Below are positions 40,117 through 50,004 of a stretch of DNA of 54,824 nucleotides, one piece after another (within the stretch, counting starts at the first letter, position 1; each line of letters begins with the position of its first letter). The position numbers and the translations under genes were made by a program. The notes below the pieces were generated by a model, which was not told where the DNA came from, ran no database searches, and saw only the letters and a list, made by a program, of their open reading frames with translations. The stretch is from Microvirga tunisiensis (GTDB lineage: Bacteria; Pseudomonadota; Alphaproteobacteria; Rhizobiales; Beijerinckiaceae): positions 1 through 54,824 of the forward strand of contig NZ_VOSK01000017.1 of the NCBI RefSeq assembly GCF_009296175.1, given 5' to 3'.

Positions 40117-42297
40117 ATGTACCGTTCCTTCATCATCGGCTCGCTTGCAGCCGCTCTCCTGTCCGGCACGGCGCTCAGCGCTTCGGCGGCGGAATACTTC
40201 GATCGCATCGCCAGCTTCCCGATCACCGCGAATCTGTCGAAGGACGGAGACCAGAAGGCCGGGACCGTGGCCGAGATCATCGCGGCGAGCGAGGATGGCA
40301 GGCTGCTGATCTACACGGACAGCCCGCGCAAGGCGCTGGGCTTCATCGACATTGCCGACCCCGCGCAGCCCACGGCCGGCGGCTCGCTGGCTATCGGCGG
40401 CGAACCGACCTCCGTGAAGGTCGTGGGCGGGAAGGCCTATGTGGCCGTCAACACCTCCGCGAGCTTCACCCATCCGAGCGGCAAGCTCGTGACCGTGAAC
40501 CTTGCCGACCGCAGGATCGCGGCGGAATGCGCTCTGCCGGGACAGCCCGATTCCGTCGCCGCCAATGCGGGCGTTCTTGCGATCGCCATCGAGAACGAGC
40601 GTAACGAGGAGGTCAACGAGGGCGCACTTCCGCAACTGCCCGCAGGTGCGCTGGTGGTGGCGCCGCTCAATGGTGACAGCCTCGATTGCACGTCCCTCAC
40701 GACCGTCAGCCTGACGGGCCTCGCGGCTGTCGCAGGTGAGGATCCGGAGCCGGAATACGTGGATGTTTCCGATGACGGCAAGGTTGTCGTGACCCTGCAG
40801 GAGAACAGCCACATCGCGGTCGTCGATGGAAGAACCGGCAAGGTCGAGGCGCATTTCTCCGCCGGCAGCATCGACCTAAAGCAGATCGACACCAAGAAGG
40901 ACGGCAGGATCGAGCTCACGGGATCGATGGAGAAGGTCGCCCGCGAGCCGGACGCCGTGCACTGGATCGATACCAATCGTTTCGTGACCGCGAACGAGGG
41001 TGACTGGAAGGGCGGCTCCCGCGGCTTCACCATCTTCAACAGAGACGGCACCGTGGCGTATGAATCCGGCGCGAGCCTGGAGCACGACATCGTTGCGCTC
41101 GGCCACTACCCGGACAAGCGCAACAAGAAGGGCGTCGAAATCGAGGGCGTCGAGACCGGGCGCTTCGGCAACGACAACCTGATCTTCTTCGGCTCCGAGC
41201 GCGCCTCGGTCGTCGCCGTCTACCGCGACACGGGCGCTGCGCCGGAACTCGTGCAGATTCTGCCGACCGGCATCGGGCCGGAAGGGCTGATTGCCATTCC
41301 CGGACGCAACCTCTTCGTCGCCACCAGCGAGACCGACCTGCACGGTGACGGCGGGGTTGCTCCGCACGTGATGATCTACCAGCGCGCCGAGCGCGCGGCT
41401 CCGGCCTATCCGACGATCCGCTCGGCCAGGAATGCCGATGGCCTGCCGATCGCCTGGGGTGCGCTCTCCGGTCTCGCCGCCGACAGTACGCAGGCCGGCA
41501 GGCTCTATGCAGTCACGGACAGCGTCTATGCCGGTGCGCCGCGCATCCTCCCCATCGATGCCGCGAAAAAGCCTGCACTGATCACCGGCGAGGCGCTCGT
41601 GACGCGCAACGGCGTTGCGGCGGAGAAGCTCGATCTCGAAGGAATCGCCGTTGCGCAAGACGGGTTCTGGCTCGCCTCCGAGGGCAATCCGGAAAAGGGC
41701 ATCAAGAACCTGCTCATCAAGGTCGATGCCAAGGGCGCCATCCAGGAGGAGATCGCGGTTCCGGCGGATCTCGAAAAGGGAGCGAAGAACTACGGCTTCG
41801 AGGGCGTGACGGTGACAGGCGCCGGCGCCGACGAGACCGTGTGGCTCGCGGTGCAACGCCCATGGGCGGACGACGGCAAGAACGCCGTGAAGCTCCTTGC
41901 GTACAAGCCGTCGGACAAGAGCTGGAGTGCCGTGCGCTATCCACTCGACACGGCTGGGGCCGGCTGGATCGGCCTTTCCGAGATCACGGCGGCGGGCGAT
42001 CGCGTCATCATCATCGAGCGCGACAGCCAGATCGCCGAGAAGGCTGCGATGAAGAAGCTTTATGCGGTGTCGCTCGCCGACATGAAACCCATCAAGCTCG
42101 GCGGAGAACTGCCGCTCGTGCAGAAGACCTTGGTGCGCGATCTTCTTCCCGATCTGAAAGCTGCGAAAGGCTATGTGCTCGACAAGGTCGAGGGCTTCGC
42201 CATTGACGCCGCGGGCGACGCCTACATCGTGACTGACAACGACGGGGTGGACGATTCGTCGGGCGAGACGCAGTTCCTCAAGCTCGGGAAGCTTTGA
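40117..42297 (+). CDS. Secreted esterase-like phytase-family beta-propeller protein
   Basis: The 726-residue protein has a signal peptide (MYRSFIIGSLAAALLSGTALSASAAEY) and two parts: an N-terminal beta-propeller-like region (residues 25-420: IIAASEDGRLLIYTDSP, VDVSDDGKVVVTLQEN, EPDAVHWIDTNRFVTANEGD) and a C-terminal esterase-like phytase domain (about 440-726: LDLEGIAVAQDGFWLASEGN, NYGFEGVTV, EGFAIDAAGDAYIVTDNDG). Members are exported phosphoesterase-like proteins. I chose ATG 40117 after GGGG, not the upstream TTG at 40102. A Pho-box-like repeat upstream fits phosphate control. Confidence 0.87.
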   Translation: MYRSFIIGSLAAALLSGTALSASAAEYFDRIASFPITANLSKDGDQKAGTVAEIIAASEDGRLLIYTDSPRKALGFIDIADPAQPTAGGSLAIGGEPTSVKVVGGKAYVAVNTSASFTHPSGKLVTVNLADRRIAAECALPGQPDSVAANAGVLAIAIENERNEEVNEGALPQLPAGALVVAPLNGDSLDCTSLTTVSLTGLAAVAGEDPEPEYVDVSDDGKVVVTLQENSHIAVVDGRTGKVEAHFSAGSIDLKQIDTKKDGRIELTGSMEKVAREPDAVHWIDTNRFVTANEGDWKGGSRGFTIFNRDGTVAYESGASLEHDIVALGHYPDKRNKKGVEIEGVETGRFGNDNLIFFGSERASVVAVYRDTGAAPELVQILPTGIGPEGLIAIPGRNLFVATSETDLHGDGGVAPHVMIYQRAERAAPAYPTIRSARNADGLPIAWGALSGLAADSTQAGRLYAVTDSVYAGAPRILPIDAAKKPALITGEALVTRNGVAAEKLDLEGIAVAQDGFWLASEGNPEKGIKNLLIKVDAKGAIQEEIAVPADLEKGAKNYGFEGVTVTGAGADETVWLAVQRPWADDGKNAVKLLAYKPSDKSWSAVRYPLDTAGAGWIGLSEITAAGDRVIIIERDSQIAEKAAMKKLYAVSLADMKPIKLGGELPLVQKTLVRDLLPDLKAAKGYVLDKVEGFAIDAAGDAYIVTDNDGVDDSSGETQFLKLGKL

Positions 42298-42315
42298 GAA
42301 ACCAATGACGGTAGG

Positions 42316-42338
42316 GAGTGGGGCCCTGGGCCCCACTC
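42316..42338 (+). terminator. Terminator after the phytase-like gene
   Basis: GAGTGGGGCC pairs with GGCCCCACTC around a 3-base loop, 18 bp after the stop. No T-tract follows. Confidence 0.7.
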
Positions 42339-42486
42339 GCGAATGCAGGCAGCTGATCGAAGGCAACATTCATCGCTCGGATCAGACGGCCGGCACTGCT
42401 GCACAGATGAGATTAAGTGAAAAGATGCCCTGAAATCGAGGAACCGGGGTTGGGCATCGAGGTGCGGATGCAGGGCAGGTTTAGGG

Positions 42487-42717
42487 TCAGGCGGTGAACG
42501 CCGTCGGACCCCTCAGGTAAGCTTCGAAGCGGTCGATCTCGACCTCGGTTTCGTCCGGGGACAGGGCCGGTCGCACGCCCTGCTGCGTCTCGGTGAGGGG
42601 CAGTTCCTCCACCGGGTCGTTCATCGGGGCGAGATCGTTCAGAGCCGTGTGCACGGCCCGGAGCAGCTCGCTCTGCTCGTCGTCATCCGGATTCTCCGGG
42701 GGCTGGCGCGGAGTCAT
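42487..42717 (-). CDS. Small acidic protein of unknown function
   Basis: The 76-residue protein is acidic and Pro-rich (MTPRQPPENPDDDEQSELL, SPDETEVEIDRFEAYLRG), with no signal or membrane segment. AGGAGG precedes the ATG at ideal spacing. It may be an adaptor or disordered regulator; no family is recognised. Confidence 0.72.
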   Translation of the reverse strand: MTPRQPPENPDDDEQSELLRAVHTALNDLAPMNDPVEELPLTETQQGVRPALSPDETEVEIDRFEAYLRGPTAFTA

Positions 42718-42903
42718 GGCATCCTCCTTTAGGAGTAGACTGAATTATTGGCTTGATCCGTGTCACAAATAGGGCGCCGTCGCCGTGTCGGCCATGCCGT
42801 TTTCGTGATGGAGGCAAGCTTCGACCCTCGTCCCGCAGGTGCCCCGGCCGGTGGCTCGAACGAGGTCGCGATCAGCCGACAGGGTTGCGGGTTCGGCCGC
42901 GTG

Positions 42904-43293
42904 TCAGGTGCAGCTTCGGCCCATGGCGTTGAGGCCTTCGTCCAGAAGGTCGGCCAGGTTCGGAATGCCGATGAGCCAGTCGGCGGTCGAGAGCGAGCTC
43001 GCTTCCTCGCGCTCCCGGGCCAGACGGACCGCGGCGCCCCATTCCTCGGGCTCCATGTCGCCGCGGCCGATATAGACGAGGGCGATCAGGTCGGCGCGCT
43101 CGTCATCGTTGAGGCCCGCGATCACGTCGCGAAGCTCGTCCTCCGTGGCGTCATCCGGCGAGGAGGTGAGGGAGTCGATGCTGCCGTCGTCGATAGGGTT
43201 CGAGCCCGAGGCCGGATCGGTAATGCCTTCCTTCACATCAATGGCCCTGACCCGGAGAATGAGTTCGCAAACCTTATCGAGCGCGATGTCCAT
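42904..43293 (-). CDS. DUF3775 domain-containing protein
   Basis: The 129-residue protein has the DUF3775 pattern: MDIALDKVCELILRVRAID, an acidic middle (DDGSIDSLTSSPDD), EDELRDVIAGLNDDERADLIALVYIGRGD, and WGAAVRLARER followed by STADWLIGIPNLADLLDEGL. The family is small, acidic and of unknown function. I chose ATG 43293; the longer frame to 43425 runs into the divergent gene. Confidence 0.88.
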   Translation of the reverse strand: MDIALDKVCELILRVRAIDVKEGITDPASGSNPIDDGSIDSLTSSPDDATEDELRDVIAGLNDDERADLIALVYIGRGDMEPEEWGAAVRLAREREEASSLSTADWLIGIPNLADLLDEGLNAMGRSCT

Positions 43294-43423
43294 AAAACCC
43301 TCTTGGGATGAATCTTGACGGAACTGACAGGGAAACACGGAAGAGGGGATTCGGTTCAGCGACGGCCGATCCTTGGCTTTCGAGGGGCGCTGAGCGTAAG
43401 GTAGGCCGAGGTTGGGGTGTAAC

Positions 43424-44194
43424 ATGCGCCGGTTGCTCGCTTTTTGTCTGATCGGGCTCTTTCTTGCCCTCGGTCCTTCTCACGACGCTTTCGGGCAGAC
43501 GGCCCGCAGGGCTGAGCCTGTCGGATTGGCGCCGCAGCGTCCGGGGCAGACCGACGTGTACATCCTGTCCTTCGGTCTCTGGGGGCCGCAGAGCGTGTTC
43601 GAGAGCGAGGCCAAAGGGGCGGCGCGCATTCTCGAGGCGCAGATCGGCTCCAAGGGGCGCTCCATCGTCCAGTTCAACACGAAGCGCCGCGCCGGAGCGA
43701 CACCGCAATCCCTGCAAGCCGCCGCTACCGCCGCGGGGCAGACGCTCGATCCGGCCGAGGATATCGTGGTGCTCGTCCTCACCTCCCATGGGGCACCCGA
43801 AGGCATCGGACTGGTGGCCGGGCGCGATGCCCTTCTCGTCACGCCGGGCGACGTCAGGCGATTGCTCGACCAGACCAGGGCGCAGCACCGGGTCGTGATC
43901 GTCTCGGCCTGCTATTCGGGCGTCTTTGCCCGGGACCTCGCCGATGCCCGCACCCTCGTCATCACGGCGGCCGCCGCCGACAAGCCGTCCTTCGGCTGCC
44001 GGGACGGGGCGACCTGGACCTATTTCGGCGATGCCTTCTTCAACAAGGCCCTGCGCGGCGAGCGCCGCCTGGACGTCGCTTTCGAGCGAGCCCGAGGGCT
44101 CGTCACGCAGCGTGAGCGGCGCGAAGGCTTCGATCCCTCCAATCCGCAGATCGCGGGCGGCGCCCAGGTGCTGGAGCGTCTCAGCGCCCGCTAG
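43424..44194 (+). CDS. Secreted C13/caspase-like cysteine protease-fold protein
   Basis: The 256-residue protein has a signal peptide (LLAFCLIGLFLALGPSHDAFG) and a caspase/legumain-type core: IVVLVLTSHGAPEG with the catalytic His and RVVIVSACYSGVFA with the catalytic Cys, plus VYILSFGLWGPQ upstream. It matches the peptidase C13 group. Export suggests an extracytoplasmic target, unknown. The ATG at 43424 is preferred over a GTG at 43412. It is divergent from the DUF3775 gene. Confidence 0.88.
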   Translation: MRRLLAFCLIGLFLALGPSHDAFGQTARRAEPVGLAPQRPGQTDVYILSFGLWGPQSVFESEAKGAARILEAQIGSKGRSIVQFNTKRRAGATPQSLQAAATAAGQTLDPAEDIVVLVLTSHGAPEGIGLVAGRDALLVTPGDVRRLLDQTRAQHRVVIVSACYSGVFARDLADARTLVITAAAADKPSFGCRDGATWTYFGDAFFNKALRGERRLDVAFERARGLVTQRERREGFDPSNPQIAGGAQVLERLSAR

Positions 44195-44562
44195 AGCATC
44201 GGACTGACACTCGGATGCGCATGTCACGGATCCGTCCGACGTTCATTCTCAGAGAGGCTGGTCTGAACCCGACCCATCCCTGAGCCTCGTCCTGAGAGGC
44301 CGACCGATCATGCGCTTCCCTCGCCGTCATGGCCGGGCCCGTCCCGGCCATCCCGATGGTGTGAAACGCCGTGCCTCTCACATCCGGATCACCGGCACGA
44401 GGCCGGTGATGACGTCCGAGGTGAATGTCCGGCCAGCCTCTCGGGAGGCGGTCGGCGTTCAATGACCCTTCCTCGGAGGAGCGCGTCCACGGGGTGACTT
44501 GACACCGCGGCGTGAAGGAATAGGGCAGGGCCCGATCCTTCCTCTCTCCTCAGGTCTTCTCC
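44195..44562. other. Intergenic region holding a repeat
   Basis: This 368-bp gap starts with a GAGCATCGGA motif also seen near 7905 and holds a full paired-palindrome repeat at 44325-44414. No gene is supported. Confidence 0.5.
44325..44414. repeat. Paired-palindrome intergenic repeat, copy at 44.3 kb
   Basis: Two palindromic cores (CGTCATGGCCGGG with CCCGGCCAT, and ATCACCGGC with GCCGGTGATGACG) flank a short GAAACGCCGTGCCTC-type centre. The same two-hairpin unit recurs near 47.4, 50.4, 53.3, 53.4 and 54.2 kb. Confidence 0.75.
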
Positions 44563-44904
44563 ATGAGCCCCCACACGGCGCCCGTCCTGATGCTGATCGC
44601 ATCGAACGTCTTCATGACCTTTGCCTGGTACGGGCATTTGAAATTCAAGACATCGCCCCTCTGGATCGCGGTCATGGCCAGCTGGGCCATCGCCTTCGTC
44701 GAATATTGGTTCGCCGTTCCCGCCAACCGGATCGGCTCCGCCGTCTATTCGGCAGCCGAACTCAAGACCATGCAGGAGGTCATCACCCTCGTGGTCTTCG
44801 CGATCTTCTCGGTGCTCTACCTGAAGGAGCCGCTCGGGTGGAACCATCTGATCGGCTTCGGCCTCATCGCGGCCGGAGCGACTTTCATCTTCCAGGGCAG
44901 CTGA
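44563..44904 (+). CDS. DMT-superfamily DUF486 membrane protein
   Basis: The 113-residue protein has four membrane segments and the DUF486 marks [29 protein letters not shown] and [13 protein letters not shown], ending [20 protein letters not shown]. Members look like half-size drug/metabolite transporters. It lies 8 bp before the YnfA gene, so they are probably cotranscribed. Confidence 0.93.
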   Translation: MSPHTAPVLMLIASNVFMTFAWYGHLKFKTSPLWIAVMASWAIAFVEYWFAVPANRIGSAVYSAAELKTMQEVITLVVFAIFSVLYLKEPLGWNHLIGFGLIAAGATFIFQGS

Positions 44905-44912
44905 CCCGAGCC

Positions 44913-45233
44913 ATGACGTTCCTCGTTTATGCGGGCGCAGCGCTGGCCGAGATCGCCGGCTGCTTTTCCTTCTGGGCCTGGCTGCGTCTCGGCAAATCTC
45001 ACCTGTGGCTCGTGCCCGGCATGGGCGCGCTCGCCCTGTTCGCTTATCTGCTGACGCTGGTTCCGTCTGACGCCGCCGGGCGGGCGTATGCGGCCTATGG
45101 CGGCGTCTACATCGTCGCGTCGATCCTGTGGCTCTGGATCGCCGAAGGGGCGAGGCCCGACCGGTGGGACATCGCCGGCGCCGGGATCTGCCTGGCGGGC
45201 ACGGCGCTCATCCTGTTCGGGCCACGGGCTTAA
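44913..45233 (+). CDS. YnfA/UPF0060 family membrane protein
   Basis: The 106-residue protein has four membrane segments and the family signature: [24 protein letters not shown] in pieces, [19 protein letters not shown] and [22 protein letters not shown]. YnfA resembles SMR-type transporters, and its substrate is uncertain. The ATG at 44913 is 8 bp after the DUF486 stop. Confidence 0.94.
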   Translation: MTFLVYAGAALAEIAGCFSFWAWLRLGKSHLWLVPGMGALALFAYLLTLVPSDAAGRAYAAYGGVYIVASILWLWIAEGARPDRWDIAGAGICLAGTALILFGPRA

Positions 45234-45268
45234 TTCCTCAGTATCTGGCCAAATGACGCAATCCTGAG

Positions 45269-45376
45269 CCCTCATCCTGAGGGCCGCCGGAGGCGGTATC
45301 TCGAAGGACGAGGGCATCTCCAGAATGCACTGGAGCCTCCTTCGAGACGCAGCTCCGCTGCTCCTCAGGATGAGGT
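45269..45376. repeat. Long inverted intergenic repeat, copy 1
   Basis: A 108-bp unit starts with GCCCTCATCCTGAGG and ends with CCTCAGGATGAGG, so its ends are inverted repeats. Internal blocks GCCGCCGGAGGCGGT and TCTCGAAGGACGAGG match the copy at 49.9 kb. It lies between convergent genes. Confidence 0.85.
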
Positions 45377-45429
45377 GAGAGATTTACGAGCCCACCCTTC
45401 AAGATGAGCCTGTGTTATCGATCGGCCTC

Positions 45430-46569
45430 TCAGGTCGCGGGCATCATCCGCAGGATGCGGCCGTTGCGGGAATCCGTCAGAAGATAGACGAAGCCGTCCG
45501 GGCCCTGGCGCACGTCGCGGATGCGCTCGCCGAGTTGCTGCAGCATGCGCTCCTCAGCCGTGACCCGGTTGCCGTTGGTTTCCAGGCGCGAGACGAGCTT
45601 GCCGGCCAACGCCCCGACCAGAATGCTGCCGCGCCAGGCCGGGAACTTGTCGCCCGTGTAGAAGGCCATGCCGGAGGGTGCGATGGACGGATCCCAGTAA
45701 TAGACCGGCTGCTCCAGGCCCGCTTTCTTGGTGCCTTCGCCGATCTTCGCGCCGGAATAATCGACCCCGTAGGAGATGACGGGCCAGCCGTAGTTCTTGC
45801 CCTTCTGCGGGATGTTCACCTCGTCGCCGCCGCGGGCGCCGTGTTCCACGGTCCAGAGTTCGCCGGTCGTCGGATGGAGGGCGGCCGATTGCAGGTTCCG
45901 GTGTCCGAGCGACCAGATCTCGGGCTTGGCATCCTCCCGGTTCAGGAAGGGGTTGTTGGGGGCCGCGCCCCCTTCGGGCTTGATGTGGACGATCTTGCCC
46001 AGATGGTTGGCCGGGTTCTGCGCCTGGTTGCGCAGGTCGAACCGGTCGCCGAGGGTGACGAAGAGATGGCCCTCGCGGTCGAAGACTAGGCGCGAGCCCC
46101 AGTGATTGTTGCCCGTGTGGGTCGGCTCCTGGCGGAAGATGATCGTGACGCCCTCCAGGGCGGTCCCGTCCGCGTCGAGGCGGCCCCGCGCCACGCTGGT
46201 GCCGGCGCGGCCTTCGCCGCGATCCTCGGCGAAGCTCAGGTAGACTAGGCGATTCTGCGCGAAGTTCGGATCGAGCGCGACGTCCAGAAGGCCGCCCTGT
46301 CCGCGCGCCGCAACAGGCGGGACGCCCTGAAGCGGTTCGGAGAGATTGCCGTCGGCGTCAGCGATGCGCAGGCGGCCGGGTCTTTCCGTCACCAGCATGC
46401 GATTGTCGGGAAGGAAGGCGAGTCCCCAGGGATTTTGGAGATTGCGTGCGACCGTCTCGACGATCACCTCGACCTTGTCGGTGCGGAAACGCTGGGTGTC
46501 CTGGGCCAGGGCGGACGGGATGGCGCCGAGAGCGAGGGCGCAGGCCAGGGCGATACGGGGGCTCAGCAT
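45430..46569 (-). CDS. PQQ-dependent soluble sugar dehydrogenase
   Basis: The 379-residue periplasmic protein has a signal peptide (MLSPRIALACALALGAIPSALAQ) and the six-bladed propeller of soluble PQQ aldose dehydrogenases: LQNPWGLAFLPDNRMLVTERPGRL, HTGNNHWGSRLVF, HLFVTLGDRFDLRNQAQ, GHRNLQSAALHP, EHGARGGDEVN, KNYGWPVISYG and QGPDGFVYLLTDSRNGRI. The conserved His, Asp and Arg of the active site are visible. The likely reaction is oxidation of sugars by PQQ. I chose ATG 46569, preceded by GGAGA. Confidence 0.92.
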   Translation of the reverse strand: MLSPRIALACALALGAIPSALAQDTQRFRTDKVEVIVETVARNLQNPWGLAFLPDNRMLVTERPGRLRIADADGNLSEPLQGVPPVAARGQGGLLDVALDPNFAQNRLVYLSFAEDRGEGRAGTSVARGRLDADGTALEGVTIIFRQEPTHTGNNHWGSRLVFDREGHLFVTLGDRFDLRNQAQNPANHLGKIVHIKPEGGAAPNNPFLNREDAKPEIWSLGHRNLQSAALHPTTGELWTVEHGARGGDEVNIPQKGKNYGWPVISYGVDYSGAKIGEGTKKAGLEQPVYYWDPSIAPSGMAFYTGDKFPAWRGSILVGALAGKLVSRLETNGNRVTAEERMLQQLGERIRDVRQGPDGFVYLLTDSRNGRILRMMPAT

Positions 46570-46651
46570 GGGGGAATCTCTCCGTCGTTCCGATGCCGGA
46601 GAGCTAGACGCCTGCGACAGGCGGTCAACCATGCCGCCGTTCACTCGCGCG

Positions 46652-46843
46652 TTATCGAAGGGAATAGACGTGGATAGTCTTCGTATCCTCAGCCGAGAGT
46701 GTCTGGGTCGTGGCCATGACGGAGAGGGTTGCAAGGCCCAGCAGCATGACCAGGGCCAGCGAGCAGCGGCTTTCCTGGCGCGGGTCGAGGCGGTGGACAC
46801 GGGACGAAACGTGGCAGACGTTTCTTGGTCGGAAAGTTTTCAT
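46652..46843 (-). CDS. 63-residue ORF with an EcfG-type promoter
   Basis: The product is basic at the start (MKTFRPRNVCHVSSRVHR) with one hydrophobic helix (CSLALVMLLGLATLSVMA) and a short tail, so it may be a membrane or exported peptide. I do not recognise a family. Support comes from a sigma-EcfG-type promoter 41-65 bp upstream; its ribosome binding site is weak. Confidence 0.45.
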   Translation of the reverse strand: MKTFRPRNVCHVSSRVHRLDPRQESRCSLALVMLLGLATLSVMATTQTLSAEDTKTIHVYSLR

Positions 46844-46883
46844 TGGTCCATTCCCAGCAGCCGAAAGGAGGCTGCGGGAGAAA

Positions 46884-46908
46884 AACTTGTGCGATTCAAG
46901 AAAGTTCC
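46884..46908 (-). promoter_or_regulatory. Sigma-EcfG-type promoter of the 63-residue ORF
   Basis: On the minus strand: GGAAC (46908-46904), 16-bp spacer, AGTT (46887-46884), one base from consensus. Confidence 0.5.
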
Positions 46909-46984
46909 CGCCTCATCCGAAAGTGCCGCATCCGGATTCTTGGCTAAGTATCGGCGTTAACTAATCATTAACCATTGTGGCAGG

Positions 46985-47398
46985 CTAAAGCTCAGTTTTG
47001 GGGCTGACGACGACGGATTCCGCAGAGCGCTCCGCCGGCCCATGGTGGACCGCCTCGACATTGTGGCCGTCAGGATCGAACGCAAAGGCGGCATAATAGC
47101 CTGGGTGATAGGACCGTTCTCCAGGCCCCCCATTGTCACGGCCGCCCGAGCTGAGGGCCGCCGCATGGAAGGCGTGGACGGCCTCCCGGTCCCGCGCCTG
47201 GAAGGCGAGGTGGACCCGTGTGACCGGCCCGTCCGCCTGATCCACCCACAGTTCGTCGCATGAGAAGTGCTTCGGGCTCTCCGAGGAGAATTCACGCCCG
47301 AGCGCCTTCAGGACGGCGCGGTAGAAGCGCCGGCTCGCCTCGAGGTCGGAGACGCGCAGGTGAACGTGGTCGATCAGCCGGCCTTGGTGGAACTGCAT
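46985..47398 (-). CDS. VOC (glyoxalase/bleomycin resistance) family protein
   Basis: The 137-residue protein has the vicinal oxygen chelate fold: IDHVHLRVSDLEASRRFYRAVL with the first metal-ligand His, THVHLAFQ-like RVHLAFQARDREAV, HAAALSSGG, and the closing AFAFDPDGHNVEAV with a metal-ligand Glu. The substrate is unknown. ATG 47398 follows GGAGGAA; the frame upstream to 47488 runs into a repeat copy. Confidence 0.92.
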   Translation of the reverse strand: MQFHQGRLIDHVHLRVSDLEASRRFYRAVLKALGREFSSESPKHFSCDELWVDQADGPVTRVHLAFQARDREAVHAFHAAALSSGGRDNGGPGERSYHPGYYAAFAFDPDGHNVEAVHHGPAERSAESVVVSPKTEL

Positions 47399-47433
47399 GG
47401 ACTTTCCTCCAGTGGGTTCGACGACCCTCGTCA

Positions 47434-47523
47434 CGTCATCACCGGCCTTGCGCCCGTGATCTCGATGAAGAAAAGCGCGGCGCTTCACATCATCGGGATG
47501 GCCGGGACAAGCCCGGCCACGGC
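47434..47523. repeat. Paired-palindrome intergenic repeat, copy at 47.4 kb
   Basis: CGTCATCACCGGCC... with GCCGGGACAAGCCCGGCC forms the same two-hairpin unit as at 44.3 kb, with the centre GAAAAGCGCGGCGCTTC. It lies upstream of the VOC gene and after the binding-protein gene. Confidence 0.8.
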
Positions 47524-47540
47524 GGTGTAATGAGGTAAAA

Positions 47541-48521
47541 TTACTCGGCCTTGATGCCGGCGTCCTTGATGATCTCGGCCCAAGTCTGGATCTCCTTGGC
47601 GAGATAGGGCTTGAACGCCTCGGGGTCGCGCACGTTCAGGGTGAAACCGAGCTTGGTGATGCGCTCCTTCACGTCGGGCCGGTTCAGGATCGCGATGATC
47701 GTGCCCGACAGCTTGTCGAGAACGGGCTTCGGCGTATTCACCGGTGCGAAGAAGGCGGCCCAGGATTCCGCGTCCGCATTGGTGATTCCCTGCTCGCGCA
47801 GGGTCGGCACGTCCGGGGCCTGCGGGTTGCGCTGAGGGCTCGCGATGCCGATGGCGCGCATCTGGCCGGCCTGGAACTGGGAGAGCACGCTGGGCAAGGT
47901 CGAGTTCGACACGTCGATGCGGCCCGCCATGAGCTCCGTCACCAGGGGCGCGGCGCCCCGGAAGGGCACGTGGGTCATCTTGATGCCGGTGCGGGCCATG
48001 AACAGCTCGGTCGCCAGATGCGAGCCGGAGCCGACGCCGGTCGAGCCGTAATTCAGCTTGCCGGGATCCTTCTTGGCGAGCTCGATCAGCTCGGGGATCG
48101 TCTTGGCGGGCAGGTCGTTCTTGACCACGAACACATGCTCGAAGGCGCCGGCGCCGGCGAGCGGGGCGAAATCCTTCACCGCGTCGTAGCCCGGCTCCTT
48201 GAGCAGGAACATGTTGTTCCCGTGCGTCTGGTTGTTGCCGAACACGATCGTGTAGCCGTCGGGATCCGCCTTGGCGACCGCGCGGGTGCCGACCGCGCCC
48301 GAGGCGCCGGCCAGGTTCTCGACGAGCACGTTCTGGCCGAGAGACTTGCCCATCTCCTCCGCCACGATGCGGGCGATCACGTCAGTCGGCCCGCCGGCCG
48401 GGTAGGGCACCACCATCTTGATGATGCGGTTGGGATAATCCTGGGCGGCGGCCGCGGTGGCGAAGAGGGCCGCGCCGGCAACGAGTCCGAGCGCGAGGCG
48501 GCGGGTGACGGATGTGGTCAT
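47541..48521 (-). CDS. Tripartite tricarboxylate transporter substrate-binding protein (Bug family)
   Basis: The 326-residue periplasmic protein has a signal peptide (LALGLVAGAALFATAAAAQ) and the TctC/Bug fold: YPNRIIKMVVPYPAGGPTDVIAR, VENLAGASGAVGTRAVAKADPDGYT, YGSTGVGSGSHLATELF, HVPFRGAAPLVTELMAGRIDV, ESWAAFFAPVNTPKPVLDKL. It binds small organic acids for a TTT transporter, but no membrane components are encoded nearby. I chose ATG 48521 after GGAGA, not the longer frame to 48611. Confidence 0.94.
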   Translation of the reverse strand: MTTSVTRRLALGLVAGAALFATAAAAQDYPNRIIKMVVPYPAGGPTDVIARIVAEEMGKSLGQNVLVENLAGASGAVGTRAVAKADPDGYTIVFGNNQTHGNNMFLLKEPGYDAVKDFAPLAGAGAFEHVFVVKNDLPAKTIPELIELAKKDPGKLNYGSTGVGSGSHLATELFMARTGIKMTHVPFRGAAPLVTELMAGRIDVSNSTLPSVLSQFQAGQMRAIGIASPQRNPQAPDVPTLREQGITNADAESWAAFFAPVNTPKPVLDKLSGTIIAILNRPDVKERITKLGFTLNVRDPEAFKPYLAKEIQTWAEIIKDAGIKAE

Positions 48522-48624
48522 CGGAAAAGGCGTCTCCTGAAAAACCCCGTTCTGGAGGGGCTGTTTTGCTTGCTTGGGCGGCTTGGCCGCATTAGGGTCC
48601 GCCGCCGTCACGGTCCTTATCTAA

Positions 48625-49848
<1,224 letters not shown>

Positions 49849-49890
49849 AGCATTGGATGAGGGGCGGCTCAAAATTGTGCCTGCCCCTCA

Positions 49891-50003
49891 AGCCCTCATC
49901 CTGAGGACCGCCGGAGGCGGTGTCTCGAAGGACGAGGGCGACTCCAGCGTTCACTGGATCCTCCTTCGAGACAGTCACTTCGTGACTTCCTCAGGATGAG
50001 GGC
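49891..50003. repeat. Long inverted intergenic repeat, copy 2
   Basis: A 113-bp copy of the unit at 45269: GCCCTCATCCTGAGG at the left end, CCTCAGGATGAGGGC at the right, with GCCGCCGGAGGCGGT and TCTCGAAGGACGAGG inside. Its right end supplies the first candidate start codon of the next gene. Confidence 0.88.
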
Positions 50004-50004
50004 A

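Noticed and set aside
40876..42369. 497-residue minus-strand ORF over the phytase-like gene
   Set aside because: Antisense shadow; the plus frame has a signal peptide and recognisable domains.
42340..42480. Possible RNA gene in the gap after the phytase-like gene
   Set aside because: No tRNA cloverleaf or known riboswitch features could be built by eye.
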